Of a DNA stretch of 64,000 bases, positions 30,599 through 39,815 are shown one piece after another. The translations under genes and the position numbers were made by a program. The DNA comes from Dyadobacter jiangsuensis. Lineage in GTDB: Bacteria > Bacteroidota > Bacteroidia > Cytophagales > Spirosomataceae. A model generated the notes under the pieces. It was not told where the DNA came from. It ran no database searches and worked only from the letters and a program-made list of their open reading frames with translations. The stretch covers positions 1 through 64,000 of the forward strand of contig NZ_PYAS01000001.1 in the NCBI RefSeq assembly GCF_003014695.1. The letters are read 5' to 3'. Numbering within the stretch: the stretch's first letter is position 1; each line of letters begins with the position of its first letter.

Positions 30599-32170
30599 TC
30601 AGGCAAAACGAATATAGAAAAACAGTACGGCAGCTGTAATAAGGGCCCACCAGTAAAACGGGTCGCGAATGCCGCGCTGCTGGTCACGTTCTTCCGGCAG
30701 GAGGCGAAGGCTTTCACGGTTCCAGATCAGCCCGGAGAGCTCGGCTTCCGGCTTGGGCTTGGTCATCATACTCACCACCAAGCACAGCAGCATACATATC
30801 CAGAACACGATGCCCGTTCTGTTGAAAAACGGCATTTGCGGGAAGGAGAATTCAATCAGCAGCGACAGTGGGATGGTCAAAATTCCGGCAGTCAATGAAC
30901 CTGCCTGCGTGGTTCGTTTCCAGAAGATTCCCATCAGAAACATGGTTGCGATCCCCGGCGTGAACAATCCATACGCATTCATCAGGTAAATGAAAACCGG
31001 TTTATCGGAATAGTTCATCAACAGTCCCGTACAGAGGATACCCGCCACCACAATGAGCGTTCCGGCGACACGCCCGAAGCGAACGGCCTGCTGGTCGGAG
31101 GCATTTTTTGCGAAATGGGGCAGGTATACATCGACGGTCAAGATCGTCGTGCAGGAATTGATCGCGCCGGACAAATGCGACATGACGGCGGAAATCAGTC
31201 CGGCCATGACCAGCCCCACCAGCCCCGAAGGTAGCAGCTTGGCTACGAGCATCGGGAAAAGCAGGTCGGGGTTATCCAGGTGCGGAATCAGCCGGGGAGC
31301 GACGAGCGCGGGTATGGTAATGATAAGTGGCACCAGGAATTTGAGATAATCCCCGAAAATGACGCCCATCCGCGCATGCCATTCGTTCTTGGCGGCCAGC
31401 ACGCGCTGCACGATAAACTGGTTGGTGGCGCAATAGAAAATACTGATACAGAGCAGGCCGCCGAGGTACATCGTCCAGGGGAAATCAGGGTCGTCCGAAG
31501 GCAGGATAAGCTCCCAGTCCTTGGTGGTTGCCAGCACGGACTCTACGCCCCCGGTAGCATTCAGCGTCGCGATCGTCAGGATAATGCCACCGGCCACGAG
31601 CACGACCAATTGCAGCATTTCCGTCCATATTACCGCCCGTAAGCCTCCCAGAATAGTGTAGAGGCCGGTGAGCAGCGCCAGTAAAATAATGCTGACGATC
31701 ACCGGAATATCCAGCAGCGCGTGGAGCGAAAGCGCCCCTAGGTACAGTACGGCCGCGATCTCCACAAAAACGTAAGTCATTAAAATCAATACCGAATACG
31801 TGCTCCGGGCGGCGGTGCCGAATCTTTTATGCAGAAATTCAGGAATGGTATAAAACCCGTTGCGGATGTAGAAAGGCAGGAAAATCCAGAGCAGCGCATT
31901 GAAGCCGATCAGGATCGCGCCCCATTCCATCGCGATCACGACGAAGCCCCGGTTATAGGCGGCGCCCATCGCACCCACCAGGTGGTGACTGCTGATATTG
32001 GAAGCGATGATGCTCCCGCCGATCATCCACCACGGCAGCTTGTCGCCGGCCAGGAAATAGTCGCGTTTGGTCTGCTTGCCTTTTCGGGAGGCGTACAGGC
32101 CAAGCAGTAGAATACTCAATATGTATAGGCCAAAAATGACGGCATCCGCCAGGGTCAGGTTTATATTCAT
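30599..32170 (-). CDS. Sodium:solute symporter (SSS) family transporter
   Basis: 523 residues with about 14 membrane helices. Family motifs: KRDYFLAGDKLPWWMIGGSIIASNISSHHLVGAMGAAY in the first helices, FYTIPEFLHKRFG, GGLRAVIWTEMLQL, and SHLSGAINSCTTILTVDVY in helix 8. It imports a sugar, sugar acid or other solute with sodium across the inner membrane. It is the last gene of the minus-strand operon starting at SusC 44377. Its ATG overlaps the stop of the upstream hydrolase by four bases. Confidence 0.92.
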   Translation of the reverse strand: MNINLTLADAVIFGLYILSILLLGLYASRKGKQTKRDYFLAGDKLPWWMIGGSIIASNISSHHLVGAMGAAYNRGFVVIAMEWGAILIGFNALLWIFLPFYIRNGFYTIPEFLHKRFGTAARSTYSVLILMTYVFVEIAAVLYLGALSLHALLDIPVIVSIILLALLTGLYTILGGLRAVIWTEMLQLVVLVAGGIILTIATLNATGGVESVLATTKDWELILPSDDPDFPWTMYLGGLLCISIFYCATNQFIVQRVLAAKNEWHARMGVIFGDYLKFLVPLIITIPALVAPRLIPHLDNPDLLFPMLVAKLLPSGLVGLVMAGLISAVMSHLSGAINSCTTILTVDVYLPHFAKNASDQQAVRFGRVAGTLIVVAGILCTGLLMNYSDKPVFIYLMNAYGLFTPGIATMFLMGIFWKRTTQAGSLTAGILTIPLSLLIEFSFPQMPFFNRTGIVFWICMLLCLVVSMMTKPKPEAELSGLIWNRESLRLLPEERDQQRGIRDPFYWWALITAAVLFFYIRFA

Positions 32171-33543
32171 TCTCGGAGGATTCTTTGAGCGATGTCAATG
32201 GTTTTTTCGATGAGCAGTTCCAGGGAAGCCGCTTCGAATGGGGTCTGCCAGACGGCATAGGTGTCTTCGGTGTACAAACTTTCAGGGGGCAGATAGCCCG
32301 CATAACCGTTCACAATGTTGATCACGGCCACTGCTTTTCCATCCAATTCGGCGCGTAGCTGCTGCTGGAAAGCGGAATAGGCCTCGTTGGGTTGGCCGAC
32401 GAGCAGGGAGTCACCCAGGCGCCATATCCATAACGGCATATGGCTGGTGCCGCCGTCGCCAACGGTCTTTCGGATTCCCCTTTTTCGCCATAGCCTTTCC
32501 CGCGTCACGGCGTCGGCGCAGGCGGCCCACTCCGCTTCAATTTCGGCCAGCGAGGGCATTTCTTTGAGGGTGAAAGGGATGTCGGTCAGGGCATATGCGA
32601 CGGTTCCGGGAGGCGTTACCGCGGTTTGGGCCCAGATACCCAGCGGTGCTCCCGATTCCACGGCTCCCTGAAAACTGAGGCCGGTGGCCGCGGGCAGCAT
32701 ATCTTCCAGCGTCGACAGCACGGCATGGCCTAGCTGTCGGCCGTAGCGGTCGGCGACAGCCGTGTCTCCCACATATTGGTCTTTCGGGGAAAGCTCACCC
32801 GACGCGCCTTGCAGAAACAAGGTAGGGGCTCCGGTGGTGGTTTCCACCATTTCACGCATCGCGCCAATGTAGTCGGGCGATATCAGCTTGTTGTCCCAGG
32901 CCAGGGTGGTTGGATGGCACGCGTAGTTGACGATCGTGGCGATAATCTGGTGCTGGGAGTCGGTAATCCTTCCTACCAGCAGCGTATCGTCGGCAGGCTG
33001 GCCGGGGTTCATCGCCACCAGCAGGCGGTCCTTTCCCTGCTCCGGCAAATCGCGGTTGACGGCCAGCGTACATTTTCCGTAGTTCCAGGCCAGCGTAGCG
33101 GTAGTTTCAGCGGTCATCGCCTGGCGAATGGCGGCGATGGATTTGTCACGGACTTCGGCCAAATAGGGTTCGATCAGGTGCCCGCCGGGTTTGCCGGCAT
33201 CCTCGCGGAAAAGGCTCGGGCCGGCATGCGTATGCGACAAACAGAACATCAGGTTTTCGACGGGAAGCCCAGTTTTCGATAATATCCCGTTCCGCAGAAA
33301 CTTTTCGTCATCGGCGCTTTTCCACCACCCCAGGTCCGCCCCGATCAGCACCAGCGGGTCGGCCATTCCGGGCGCCCTGAATGTGATACAGGTCAAGTAC
33401 AGTGGTTTGTGCACGCCTTCGGCGGTTTCGTGCGTGGCGGCACCCCAGTTTTTTGCATAAATACCCGCCGGAGGGGTAATGACTGCCTGCGATACGCCGA
33501 TCAGTCCTGAAAAGGAAGGGTTGGCTACAATAGGGTAGGACAT
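32167..33543 (-). CDS. Neutral/alkaline ceramidase-like hydrolase
   Basis: I take the ATG at 33543 (MSYPIVANPSFSG..., 458 residues) since it lies 8 bp after the SDR stop; the longer frame overlaps the SDR gene. Motifs of the neutral ceramidase N-terminal domain are visible: SQAVITPPAGIY, FCLSHTHAGPSLF, NYACHPTTLAWDN and LFLQGASGELSPKD. The two His motifs bind zinc in ceramidases, which cleave amide bonds. There is no signal peptide, so it is cytoplasmic, unlike secreted ceramidases. Within a sugar-acid operon I infer that it cleaves an amide or ester of an imported sugar derivative. Confidence 0.75.
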   Translation of the reverse strand: MSYPIVANPSFSGLIGVSQAVITPPAGIYAKNWGAATHETAEGVHKPLYLTCITFRAPGMADPLVLIGADLGWWKSADDEKFLRNGILSKTGLPVENLMFCLSHTHAGPSLFREDAGKPGGHLIEPYLAEVRDKSIAAIRQAMTAETTATLAWNYGKCTLAVNRDLPEQGKDRLLVAMNPGQPADDTLLVGRITDSQHQIIATIVNYACHPTTLAWDNKLISPDYIGAMREMVETTTGAPTLFLQGASGELSPKDQYVGDTAVADRYGRQLGHAVLSTLEDMLPAATGLSFQGAVESGAPLGIWAQTAVTPPGTVAYALTDIPFTLKEMPSLAEIEAEWAACADAVTRERLWRKRGIRKTVGDGGTSHMPLWIWRLGDSLLVGQPNEAYSAFQQQLRAELDGKAVAVINIVNGYAGYLPPESLYTEDTYAVWQTPFEAASLELLIEKTIDIAQRILRE

Positions 33544-33551
33544 AGATGTTC

Positions 33552-34319
33552 TCAGGTTAATAGGGAAAGGCCGCCATCCATGAGCAGCGTGCTGCCGGTC
33601 ATGTGGACATTGTCGGGGTGGCACAGGTGCAATACCTGCCTGGCTACTTCACCGGTGGTAATGAGTTTTTTGACAGGTACGCGTTGCCGGGCCTGTTCGG
33701 CGAGTTCCGGTGCGGTTTTCCAGATGGAGGCGCTCAGACCGGCCTCCACGTAGCCGGGAGCGATCTCGTTGACCAGGATCTGGTGCGGCGCCAGCTCTAA
33801 CGCCATGCATTTGCACAGCATCCGCACGCCGGCTTTGGACACCGAGTAGGCGGGCAGGTTAGGATGTACCGCATGGGCTGCCCAGCTGCCCACGAACAGG
33901 ATCCTGCCCGGGATCTGCGCGGCAATCATACGGGACGCTGCGGTGCGGCTCAGGTAGAAAGAGCCGTTGAGGTTAATATCGATCTCGTTCGCCCACTGCT
34001 GGTCGCTCACCGTTTCGATACCCGCTATGGTGACTGTGGCGGCATTGGAAATGACAATCTGCGGGGTACCCAGCGCGTTTTCCACCGCTCCGATCCAACC
34101 GGCCACCTCCTCCGGGCGCGCCACATCCACCTGCCGGTAATGAGCCTGCACGCCTTGCGACGTGATTTCTGCAAGTAACGCTTCGGCTTCCCGGGCAGGT
34201 CTGATATCCCCGATGGCGACCGACGCCCCTTCGGAAGCGAACGCGAGGGCAATGGCCTTGCCGATGTCGCCCAGCCCGCCGCTGATCACGACCACCTGTT
34301 CTTGAAAGATTTTATTCAT
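33552..34319 (-). CDS. SDR family oxidoreductase
   Basis: 255 residues. Cofactor motif GGLGDIGKAIA, acidic GDIRPAREAE after strand 2 (suggests NAD+), SNAAT, catalytic Ser in FVGSWAAH and YSVSK. The C-terminal GSTLLMDGGLSLL closes the fold. A cytoplasmic sugar or sugar-acid dehydrogenase is likely, because it sits between the dehydratase gene and the ceramidase-like gene in a tightly packed operon (gaps of 32 and 8 bp). Confidence 0.88.
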   Translation of the reverse strand: MNKIFQEQVVVISGGLGDIGKAIALAFASEGASVAIGDIRPAREAEALLAEITSQGVQAHYRQVDVARPEEVAGWIGAVENALGTPQIVISNAATVTIAGIETVSDQQWANEIDINLNGSFYLSRTAASRMIAAQIPGRILFVGSWAAHAVHPNLPAYSVSKAGVRMLCKCMALELAPHQILVNEIAPGYVEAGLSASIWKTAPELAEQARQRVPVKKLITTGEVARQVLHLCHPDNVHMTGSTLLMDGGLSLLT

Positions 34320-34351
34320 TGATAGTCTGCTGTTTTGAAGGTGCTGGTCTG

Positions 34352-35530
34352 TTACCAGTCACCTACGCTTCCGTCCTTGTAAAAACTGCGCTGCAATACC
34401 TCTTGCTGGAACGGATGCCTGGCTACTTCCTTTTCGTCGATCTCGATTCCCAGTCCGGGCAATGCGTTCGGTTTTACGATGCGCCCTTTTTGTTCCACCA
34501 CAAATCCTTCCTGTACGACATCCTGCCGCCATTCTACATCGTTGTGAACACTTTCGCAAATGATGTACGAAGGGGCCGAAAATCCAAATTCTATCGAAGC
34601 CGCCGTGCTCACAGGCCCCTGCGGATTGTGCGGCGCGATGGATACCCGATAGGCATCGGCCAGCGCGGCAATCTTGCGGACTTCACTCAATCCCCCGCAA
34701 TGGGTAATGTCCGGCTGGATCACACTTACCGAACGCTTTTCGAGCATATCCCTGAATGCGTGGATGCCCGTTAGCCGCTCGCCGCTGGCGATCGGCGTTT
34801 TGACCGCGCGCTGGATCAGGGCAATATCCTCCATGGTTTCGGGCCAGCATGGCTCCTCGAAAAAGTACAGGCCGTAAGGTTCCAGGGCCTTTGCGAAGAG
34901 CATTCCCATGCGCGGGGAAGGCCGCGCGTGGCAGTCGACCATGATGTCGATCGAATCGCCGACTGCCTCGCGCATGGCGGCTACGCATGCTTCCGCGTAA
35001 TGCACGGGCTGCAAGCCTTCCAAAGGAGCCGTTTCGGGCACTGCCATCGACTTGAAGGCCGTAAATCCGTCCTCGACGGCCTTCTGAGCGAGCTCACCAA
35101 AACGTTTGGCGTCGTCTCGCCGCGTTTCGTAGAAATCTTCCATTTTGCCGCCACCCAGGTGACAATACAGCCTGATGTAATCCCTCACGCGGCCGCCCCA
35201 CAGTTCGTGGCAGGGAACGCCATGTATTTTACCCAGGATATCCCACAAAGCGATATCGATGCCGCTGATGGCCGTGCCCCGCACGACACCGTTACCGTGC
35301 CAGAAGTGCTGGCGGTACATCATTTGCCACAGGTACTCGATCCGGCGGGGATCTTCGCCGATGAGCAGTTGCGACAGGTCTTCGATCGCGCCGACTACCG
35401 AGCGGGTATGCCATTCGAGCGTAGCTTCGCCCCAGCCCCAGAGGCCGGGCTGATCGGTGATGATTTTAACAAATATCCAGTTGCGCATGCGGGCATGGCA
35501 AACTTTGGTTTCAATGGCGGTGATTTTCAT
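34352..35530 (-). CDS. Mandelate racemase/muconate lactonizing (enolase superfamily) dehydratase, galactonate dehydratase-like
   Basis: 392 residues. N-terminal capping domain ([20 protein letters not shown]), then the barrel. Metal ligands appear in [11 protein letters not shown] (Asp), FFEEPCWPE (Glu) and SGERLTG (Glu). The acid-base part is [10 protein letters not shown] (Asp) and [10 protein letters not shown] (His). The layout is that of D-galactonate dehydratase and related aldonate dehydratases, which remove water to give a 2-keto-3-deoxyaldonate. The exact sugar acid is not predictable. It is 19 bp behind the aminotransferase gene and would follow the SMP-30 lactonase in the pathway. 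Confidence 0.87.
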   Translation of the reverse strand: MKITAIETKVCHARMRNWIFVKIITDQPGLWGWGEATLEWHTRSVVGAIEDLSQLLIGEDPRRIEYLWQMMYRQHFWHGNGVVRGTAISGIDIALWDILGKIHGVPCHELWGGRVRDYIRLYCHLGGGKMEDFYETRRDDAKRFGELAQKAVEDGFTAFKSMAVPETAPLEGLQPVHYAEACVAAMREAVGDSIDIMVDCHARPSPRMGMLFAKALEPYGLYFFEEPCWPETMEDIALIQRAVKTPIASGERLTGIHAFRDMLEKRSVSVIQPDITHCGGLSEVRKIAALADAYRVSIAPHNPQGPVSTAASIEFGFSAPSYIICESVHNDVEWRQDVVQEGFVVEQKGRIVKPNALPGLGIEIDEKEVARHPFQQEVLQRSFYKDGSVGDW

Positions 35531-35549
35531 CTGAACTATCTATTGTATT

Positions 35550-36902
35550 TTACTGTGCGACAACCCCTTTGAACAAGCTGCTCACCACCTCGCGGGTTTT
35601 GTCGAGGGTGATCTCGATATCCTTTTCGGTGTGGGCGAAGGATATGCTGCCCTGCTTGATCGGCAGCGGGAAGTTGTAAATGCCCTTTTCGATCAATGCG
35701 AGCCGATAGGCTTTGTCGAGCGCAAAATCGTGGTTGTTCAGGATATCGTGCAGGTCCGCCGGTGCGTGATCCATCAGGTAAAGGCAATATGCGGAGCCCT
35801 GGCGAGCGAGGTAATAGGGCTGGTCGGTTTCGGAGAATATGGCGTTCAGCCCGTCTTCGAGCATCGTACCGAGCCTGTTCACATGGCCGTACACGTCATG
35901 CTCGGCAGACGCGAGCTTTTTCAGTGTCGCTATGGCCGCCATGGTCGTCAGCGGAAATGCATTGTAGGTGCCCGCGATCAGCACCCGGTGTTCTTTTTCG
36001 GGGTGAACGAAGTAATCCATGTACTTTTTCTTCCCGGCGATTACACCGAGCGGAAACCCGTTGGCAATGGCTTTCCCGAAAGTGCTCAGATCGGGCGTCA
36101 CGCCGCAAATGCTCTGGTAACCGCCCAGCGCATGGCGGAAGCCGGTTTTGACCTCGTCGAAAATGAGCAGGAAGTTGTGCGCATCGGCCAGTTTTCTCAA
36201 CCCTTCGAGGTAGCCCGGTTTCGGTTTGACGATCCCGATGTTTTGCAGCAGCGGTTCGAGAATGATACAGGCCACCTCATACCGCTTGATGATGTATTCG
36301 ACCGAAGCCAGGTCGTTATAGTTGACGATGTGTACCAGGGATTTATGGACATCCGGGATACCCGCCGACAGCGAGTCGAACGGATATTCGCCTGGGCTTA
36401 CGCGCGGGCCTACGTCGGCGAGGCTGCTGATCACATTGCAGGCCACATCGTTGTGCCAGCCGTTATAGCCGCCCTGCATCACGATCACGTGCTGTTTTTT
36501 GGTCACCGCGCGGGAGATCCGGATCGCATGGTAGGTCGCTTCGGAGCCGGTGGTTGTGATTTGCAGGCTCTCGGCGGTAGGGACGCTTTGGATGAACATT
36601 TCGGCGAAAATGCCTTCCAGGTCTGTCGGTCCGGCGCCCATCAGCACGGCGTCGCGTTCCAGCGTTTCGCGTACGGCGCGGTTAATATCGGGGTCGTTGT
36701 GCCCCAGGAAGGAAGCGGCAAAGCCAGCCTGATAGTCAATGTACTCGTTGCCGTCCACATCCCATACGCGGCTTCCATTTCCTTTGGTAAAACATATATT
36801 CGGGTCCGACTTGCGGTTGAGTGACACAACCCCTCCCGGAATGTAATTTTCATTGTGTTTTAAAATTGCAGATGATTTGCTCAGCGTGCTCATATCCTTC
36901 AC
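35550..36902 (-). CDS. Class III pyridoxal-phosphate aminotransferase (glutamate-1-semialdehyde aminomutase-like)
   Basis: 450 residues. PGGVVSLNRKSDPNICFTKGNGSRVWDVDGNEYIDYQAGFAA, TTGSEATYHAIRISRAVT (phosphate loop), LLIFDEVKTGFR (Asp for the pyridine nitrogen) and STFGKAIANGFPLGVIAGKK (Schiff-base Lys) define class III. It resembles HemL but is longer, and it sits in a catabolic operon, so heme synthesis is unlikely. Transfer or removal of an amino group on an amino sugar or related intermediate is a fair guess. It is 60 bp behind the lyase gene and 19 bp before the dehydratase gene. Confidence 0.85.
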   Translation of the reverse strand: MKDMSTLSKSSAILKHNENYIPGGVVSLNRKSDPNICFTKGNGSRVWDVDGNEYIDYQAGFAASFLGHNDPDINRAVRETLERDAVLMGAGPTDLEGIFAEMFIQSVPTAESLQITTTGSEATYHAIRISRAVTKKQHVIVMQGGYNGWHNDVACNVISSLADVGPRVSPGEYPFDSLSAGIPDVHKSLVHIVNYNDLASVEYIIKRYEVACIILEPLLQNIGIVKPKPGYLEGLRKLADAHNFLLIFDEVKTGFRHALGGYQSICGVTPDLSTFGKAIANGFPLGVIAGKKKYMDYFVHPEKEHRVLIAGTYNAFPLTTMAAIATLKKLASAEHDVYGHVNRLGTMLEDGLNAIFSETDQPYYLARQGSAYCLYLMDHAPADLHDILNNHDFALDKAYRLALIEKGIYNFPLPIKQGSISFAHTEKDIEITLDKTREVVSSLFKGVVAQ

Positions 36903-36962
36903 TTCGGTTAAATTAAAATTGTATTGGTTACTATGACTCTAATGGATTGTTCTTTATTCATT

Positions 36963-39755
36963 TCAGGGCCTGGCGGGAGGTTGCACGTCCTGCGTTTCCC
37001 GGGTCCGTCCGGGCGTCACCTCAAAATGCCCTCCGGCGGAGGTAAAGTAGAGCGTGTTCTCGCCGGGTTTGACGTCGTAGTTCGTGGGCGCAGCGCCATT
37101 TTTTGCCTTGACGGACCAGAAGCCGGGCTGTAATCCGGTGAGTATCAACTGGTAGGTCGTGTCGTTGGGGGCGCTTACCTTGAATGCGGATGCGGCGAAG
37201 TCGGACGAGGCATTCATGCTCACCACACGGTCGGCGAAAGTCAGCAGGTAGCGTCCGTCGCTTTCGGAGAATTGCACCGGCAAAGGCTGGGTGTTATCGG
37301 AAAGTATTTGAAAGACCGTCAGGAAGCGGTCCTGCTTGTTTTTTCCTTTCGGGGAAACCATAATCCGGTGCCCGCTGGCTTCCGGCTTGTCGGACTTGAC
37401 GTCGAATTGCTGCCCGAATGTGCTGTTCGCCTCCTTGCCGCTTTTGATTTCAAGCGTTCGGTCGGCGGGGGCAGGTACGAGCATGCGCACATGTGTTTTT
37501 CCTGTAACACCATTCAGCTGGTTGTGCAGGCCAATTGCAGAGCCGGTCGTGTCCGGCGTATTGATCGTATTAATCTGCCAGTATTTGGTGAAATCGGCAT
37601 TGGAACTCGCGATGTCGTCGGACAGGATGATCACCGCCGGTACATCCTTTCTGTTCAAGTCCAGAAAGCAGAACTCGCGGGTAAAGTGACTGACCTTTCC
37701 GGTATAGGCGGCCGTAAGGTCGGCCTTGAAATAGCTATATGCGGGTTTGACAGCGTCGGGGCCGAAATGCGAGGAAACGACCGAACCGTAATTGTACCAC
37801 GGATCGCTCATCGTTTCCCGGGGCGACAGCGGAAACCGCTGGCTGAACCTCGAACCGCCGTCGTGCTTTTTGGTACGGAACAGCAGCTGTTCGTCCGGGT
37901 CGAGCACGAGCATCGTACTGTGCGAAATGGAGCGCTTGTTAAACTCCATGTCGTAGGGAGGGCCGTAGGATAAGTATAAGCCGATATCGCCCATTTGAAT
38001 GCCTTTGTAGAAAATCTGCATGGCGCCGGCATCGGCATGCTGGTGATTTCCGAAGTTATACCCGCCGCCTTTGATTTCCGCGATTACGTCGTTGCTGCTC
38101 GGGGTGTTGTCCCAGCCTGTGCGGGCAACCATCGAGCCAAGTACTTTTCCGAAATCCTTGGTTTGTGGCAGCTTCGTGAGGTCGTGGTCGGCTTTTAATG
38201 CCGGGTCGTTGACCAACAGGTACAGTACCGGGTTGTCGGGGAGCCCGCCCTGCCTTTCAAATTCGCCTTTAATGAGCGGATTGTTCGAATACGCATAGGA
38301 GAGGAGCATCGTTTGGGGGTGTTTCCAGTATCCGGGTTGCGTCCCTTTGTTCTTGATGCTGAACATGTCGCCATCGCGGAGCATATAACCGTCGGGCAGG
38401 CGCATGTAAAGCCAGTAATCGGGCAGGTTTTTGATATTGTCGTCAAAACTGGTCCGGCCGCTCATGCGGTACAATAGCCACACGCCGTGCATTTCCCAGC
38501 CGAAGCGGTAGGCGCCGTAATCGACGCCCTGGTTGTGTCTGGGCGATTGGTATTCGAATTTGCGCATCGGTACCAGCTGTTCCAGGATACGGTAGGAGGT
38601 GTAGCGGTAGGGTTCCGGGTCTTCGTCGTACACGGCGATGCTCATGGCGAGCAGATCGCGGCTCAGCTGGGCCTCGTTGCCATGGCCGTTCAGCAGCGAT
38701 TCGTCGAATGGAGGCCAGCCGATTTCCATTTCGATGGCCAGTTTATGCATCTGGTCGAAAAGCTCCTTTTTTGATGTGGCATCGAGTAAATCGTAGCACC
38801 AGTCGTACACGAGCGCGGCGGTGTAAATAGCCCTGCCGACTTCACGGGTAATATCCCCGTAGGTGATGTTGCCGAATTCCAGCACCGACAGGTAGTTGCG
38901 CATCAGCGTCACCGCTTCCGAACCTACTTTTTTATCCCCCGTCATGAGGTAATAAAATGCCTTGGTCTCGGCCGCTTTCTCGACGTCTTCCCGGTGAAAA
39001 ATCTCGTGGTCAGGCTGGAAGTCGAACCGGAACGGCGCCAGTGCGGCCGCTTTTACCTTCTCCCATTCCGGCTTGTTTTCCCCCAGGGTGAGCCGCCCGC
39101 GCACGACGGGCAAAGATTCGTGGTTAACCCAAAGGCGTGGCCGGCTGGCAGGTGGCGTGATGCCCGGTGTGTAGTTCCTGACGGCTTCGGGAACCGCAGG
39201 GGGGATAAACTCTTTGAACTCGACGACCGCTAGCTGGATTCCGGACGGAAGCCAGAGTTTTAGCTCCTGATGCTGGCCGGTGAAATGGAATTTCCCGGCT
39301 ACCTGGGCAGCGCCGTGGTACGAATCGAAAACAATCCGGCGCGTTACCCGCTGGTGGTCGATCTGAATGCCGATATGCGATGTTTTGCCGGTTGGTTGCC
39401 CGGTTTCGATCGCGTAGGTACGCAGGTAGTACAGGCCCGCGTGCGGCAGTTTTACCTTAAAAATCACGTCCGGTTTCCCCACCGAATCGGCGGCGGATCT
39501 GGGACCGGCACTTTTTCGGGCAAGCCATGTTTTCGACCTCGCATCCCCGGCCGTACGGACGATTTTTGTCGTCGCCTTATTGATTTGGCCTTCCGACGCA
39601 TTGATTTTCAGGACGATTTCGCCATTGTTGTTGTAATATGACTGAGCGCTTGTCCCAAAGGGGAGCAACCCCCAGAAGAGGATCGTCAGCACCAGCCGTA
39701 TTTTCCGCGGCGTTTTGCCGGTCTTTCGTTTGTTGTTGTGTTGAATTACGTTCAT
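36963..39755 (-). CDS. Heparinase II/III-like secreted polysaccharide lyase
   Basis: 930 residues with a signal peptide ending in TSAQSYY. After a beta-rich N-terminal domain comes the alpha/alpha toroid (MTGDKKVGSEAVTLMRNYL, VYDWCYDLLDATSKKELFDQM, NGHGNEAQLSRDLLAMSIA). The heparinase II/III-like domain follows with GGYNFGNHQHADAGAMQIFYKG, whose histidines and the nearby tyrosine would be catalytic. This family cleaves uronic-acid-containing polysaccharides by beta-elimination in the periplasm or at the surface. The exact polymer is unknown; no sulfatase or unsaturated-uronide hydrolase gene is in the window. Confidence 0.85.
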   Translation of the reverse strand: MNVIQHNNKRKTGKTPRKIRLVLTILFWGLLPFGTSAQSYYNNNGEIVLKINASEGQINKATTKIVRTAGDARSKTWLARKSAGPRSAADSVGKPDVIFKVKLPHAGLYYLRTYAIETGQPTGKTSHIGIQIDHQRVTRRIVFDSYHGAAQVAGKFHFTGQHQELKLWLPSGIQLAVVEFKEFIPPAVPEAVRNYTPGITPPASRPRLWVNHESLPVVRGRLTLGENKPEWEKVKAAALAPFRFDFQPDHEIFHREDVEKAAETKAFYYLMTGDKKVGSEAVTLMRNYLSVLEFGNITYGDITREVGRAIYTAALVYDWCYDLLDATSKKELFDQMHKLAIEMEIGWPPFDESLLNGHGNEAQLSRDLLAMSIAVYDEDPEPYRYTSYRILEQLVPMRKFEYQSPRHNQGVDYGAYRFGWEMHGVWLLYRMSGRTSFDDNIKNLPDYWLYMRLPDGYMLRDGDMFSIKNKGTQPGYWKHPQTMLLSYAYSNNPLIKGEFERQGGLPDNPVLYLLVNDPALKADHDLTKLPQTKDFGKVLGSMVARTGWDNTPSSNDVIAEIKGGGYNFGNHQHADAGAMQIFYKGIQMGDIGLYLSYGPPYDMEFNKRSISHSTMLVLDPDEQLLFRTKKHDGGSRFSQRFPLSPRETMSDPWYNYGSVVSSHFGPDAVKPAYSYFKADLTAAYTGKVSHFTREFCFLDLNRKDVPAVIILSDDIASSNADFTKYWQINTINTPDTTGSAIGLHNQLNGVTGKTHVRMLVPAPADRTLEIKSGKEANSTFGQQFDVKSDKPEASGHRIMVSPKGKNKQDRFLTVFQILSDNTQPLPVQFSESDGRYLLTFADRVVSMNASSDFAASAFKVSAPNDTTYQLILTGLQPGFWSVKAKNGAAPTNYDVKPGENTLYFTSAGGHFEVTPGRTRETQDVQPPARP

Positions 39756-39815
39756 CGCAAAGAGGAAAAGGAAGCCCCGGATTCCAGCGTTTCCGGTCTT
39801 CCTTTTCCGTAAGAT

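Noticed and set aside
35631-36824. 397-codon open frame on the plus strand
   Set aside because: Antisense to the class III aminotransferase gene; the coding motifs are all on the minus strand.
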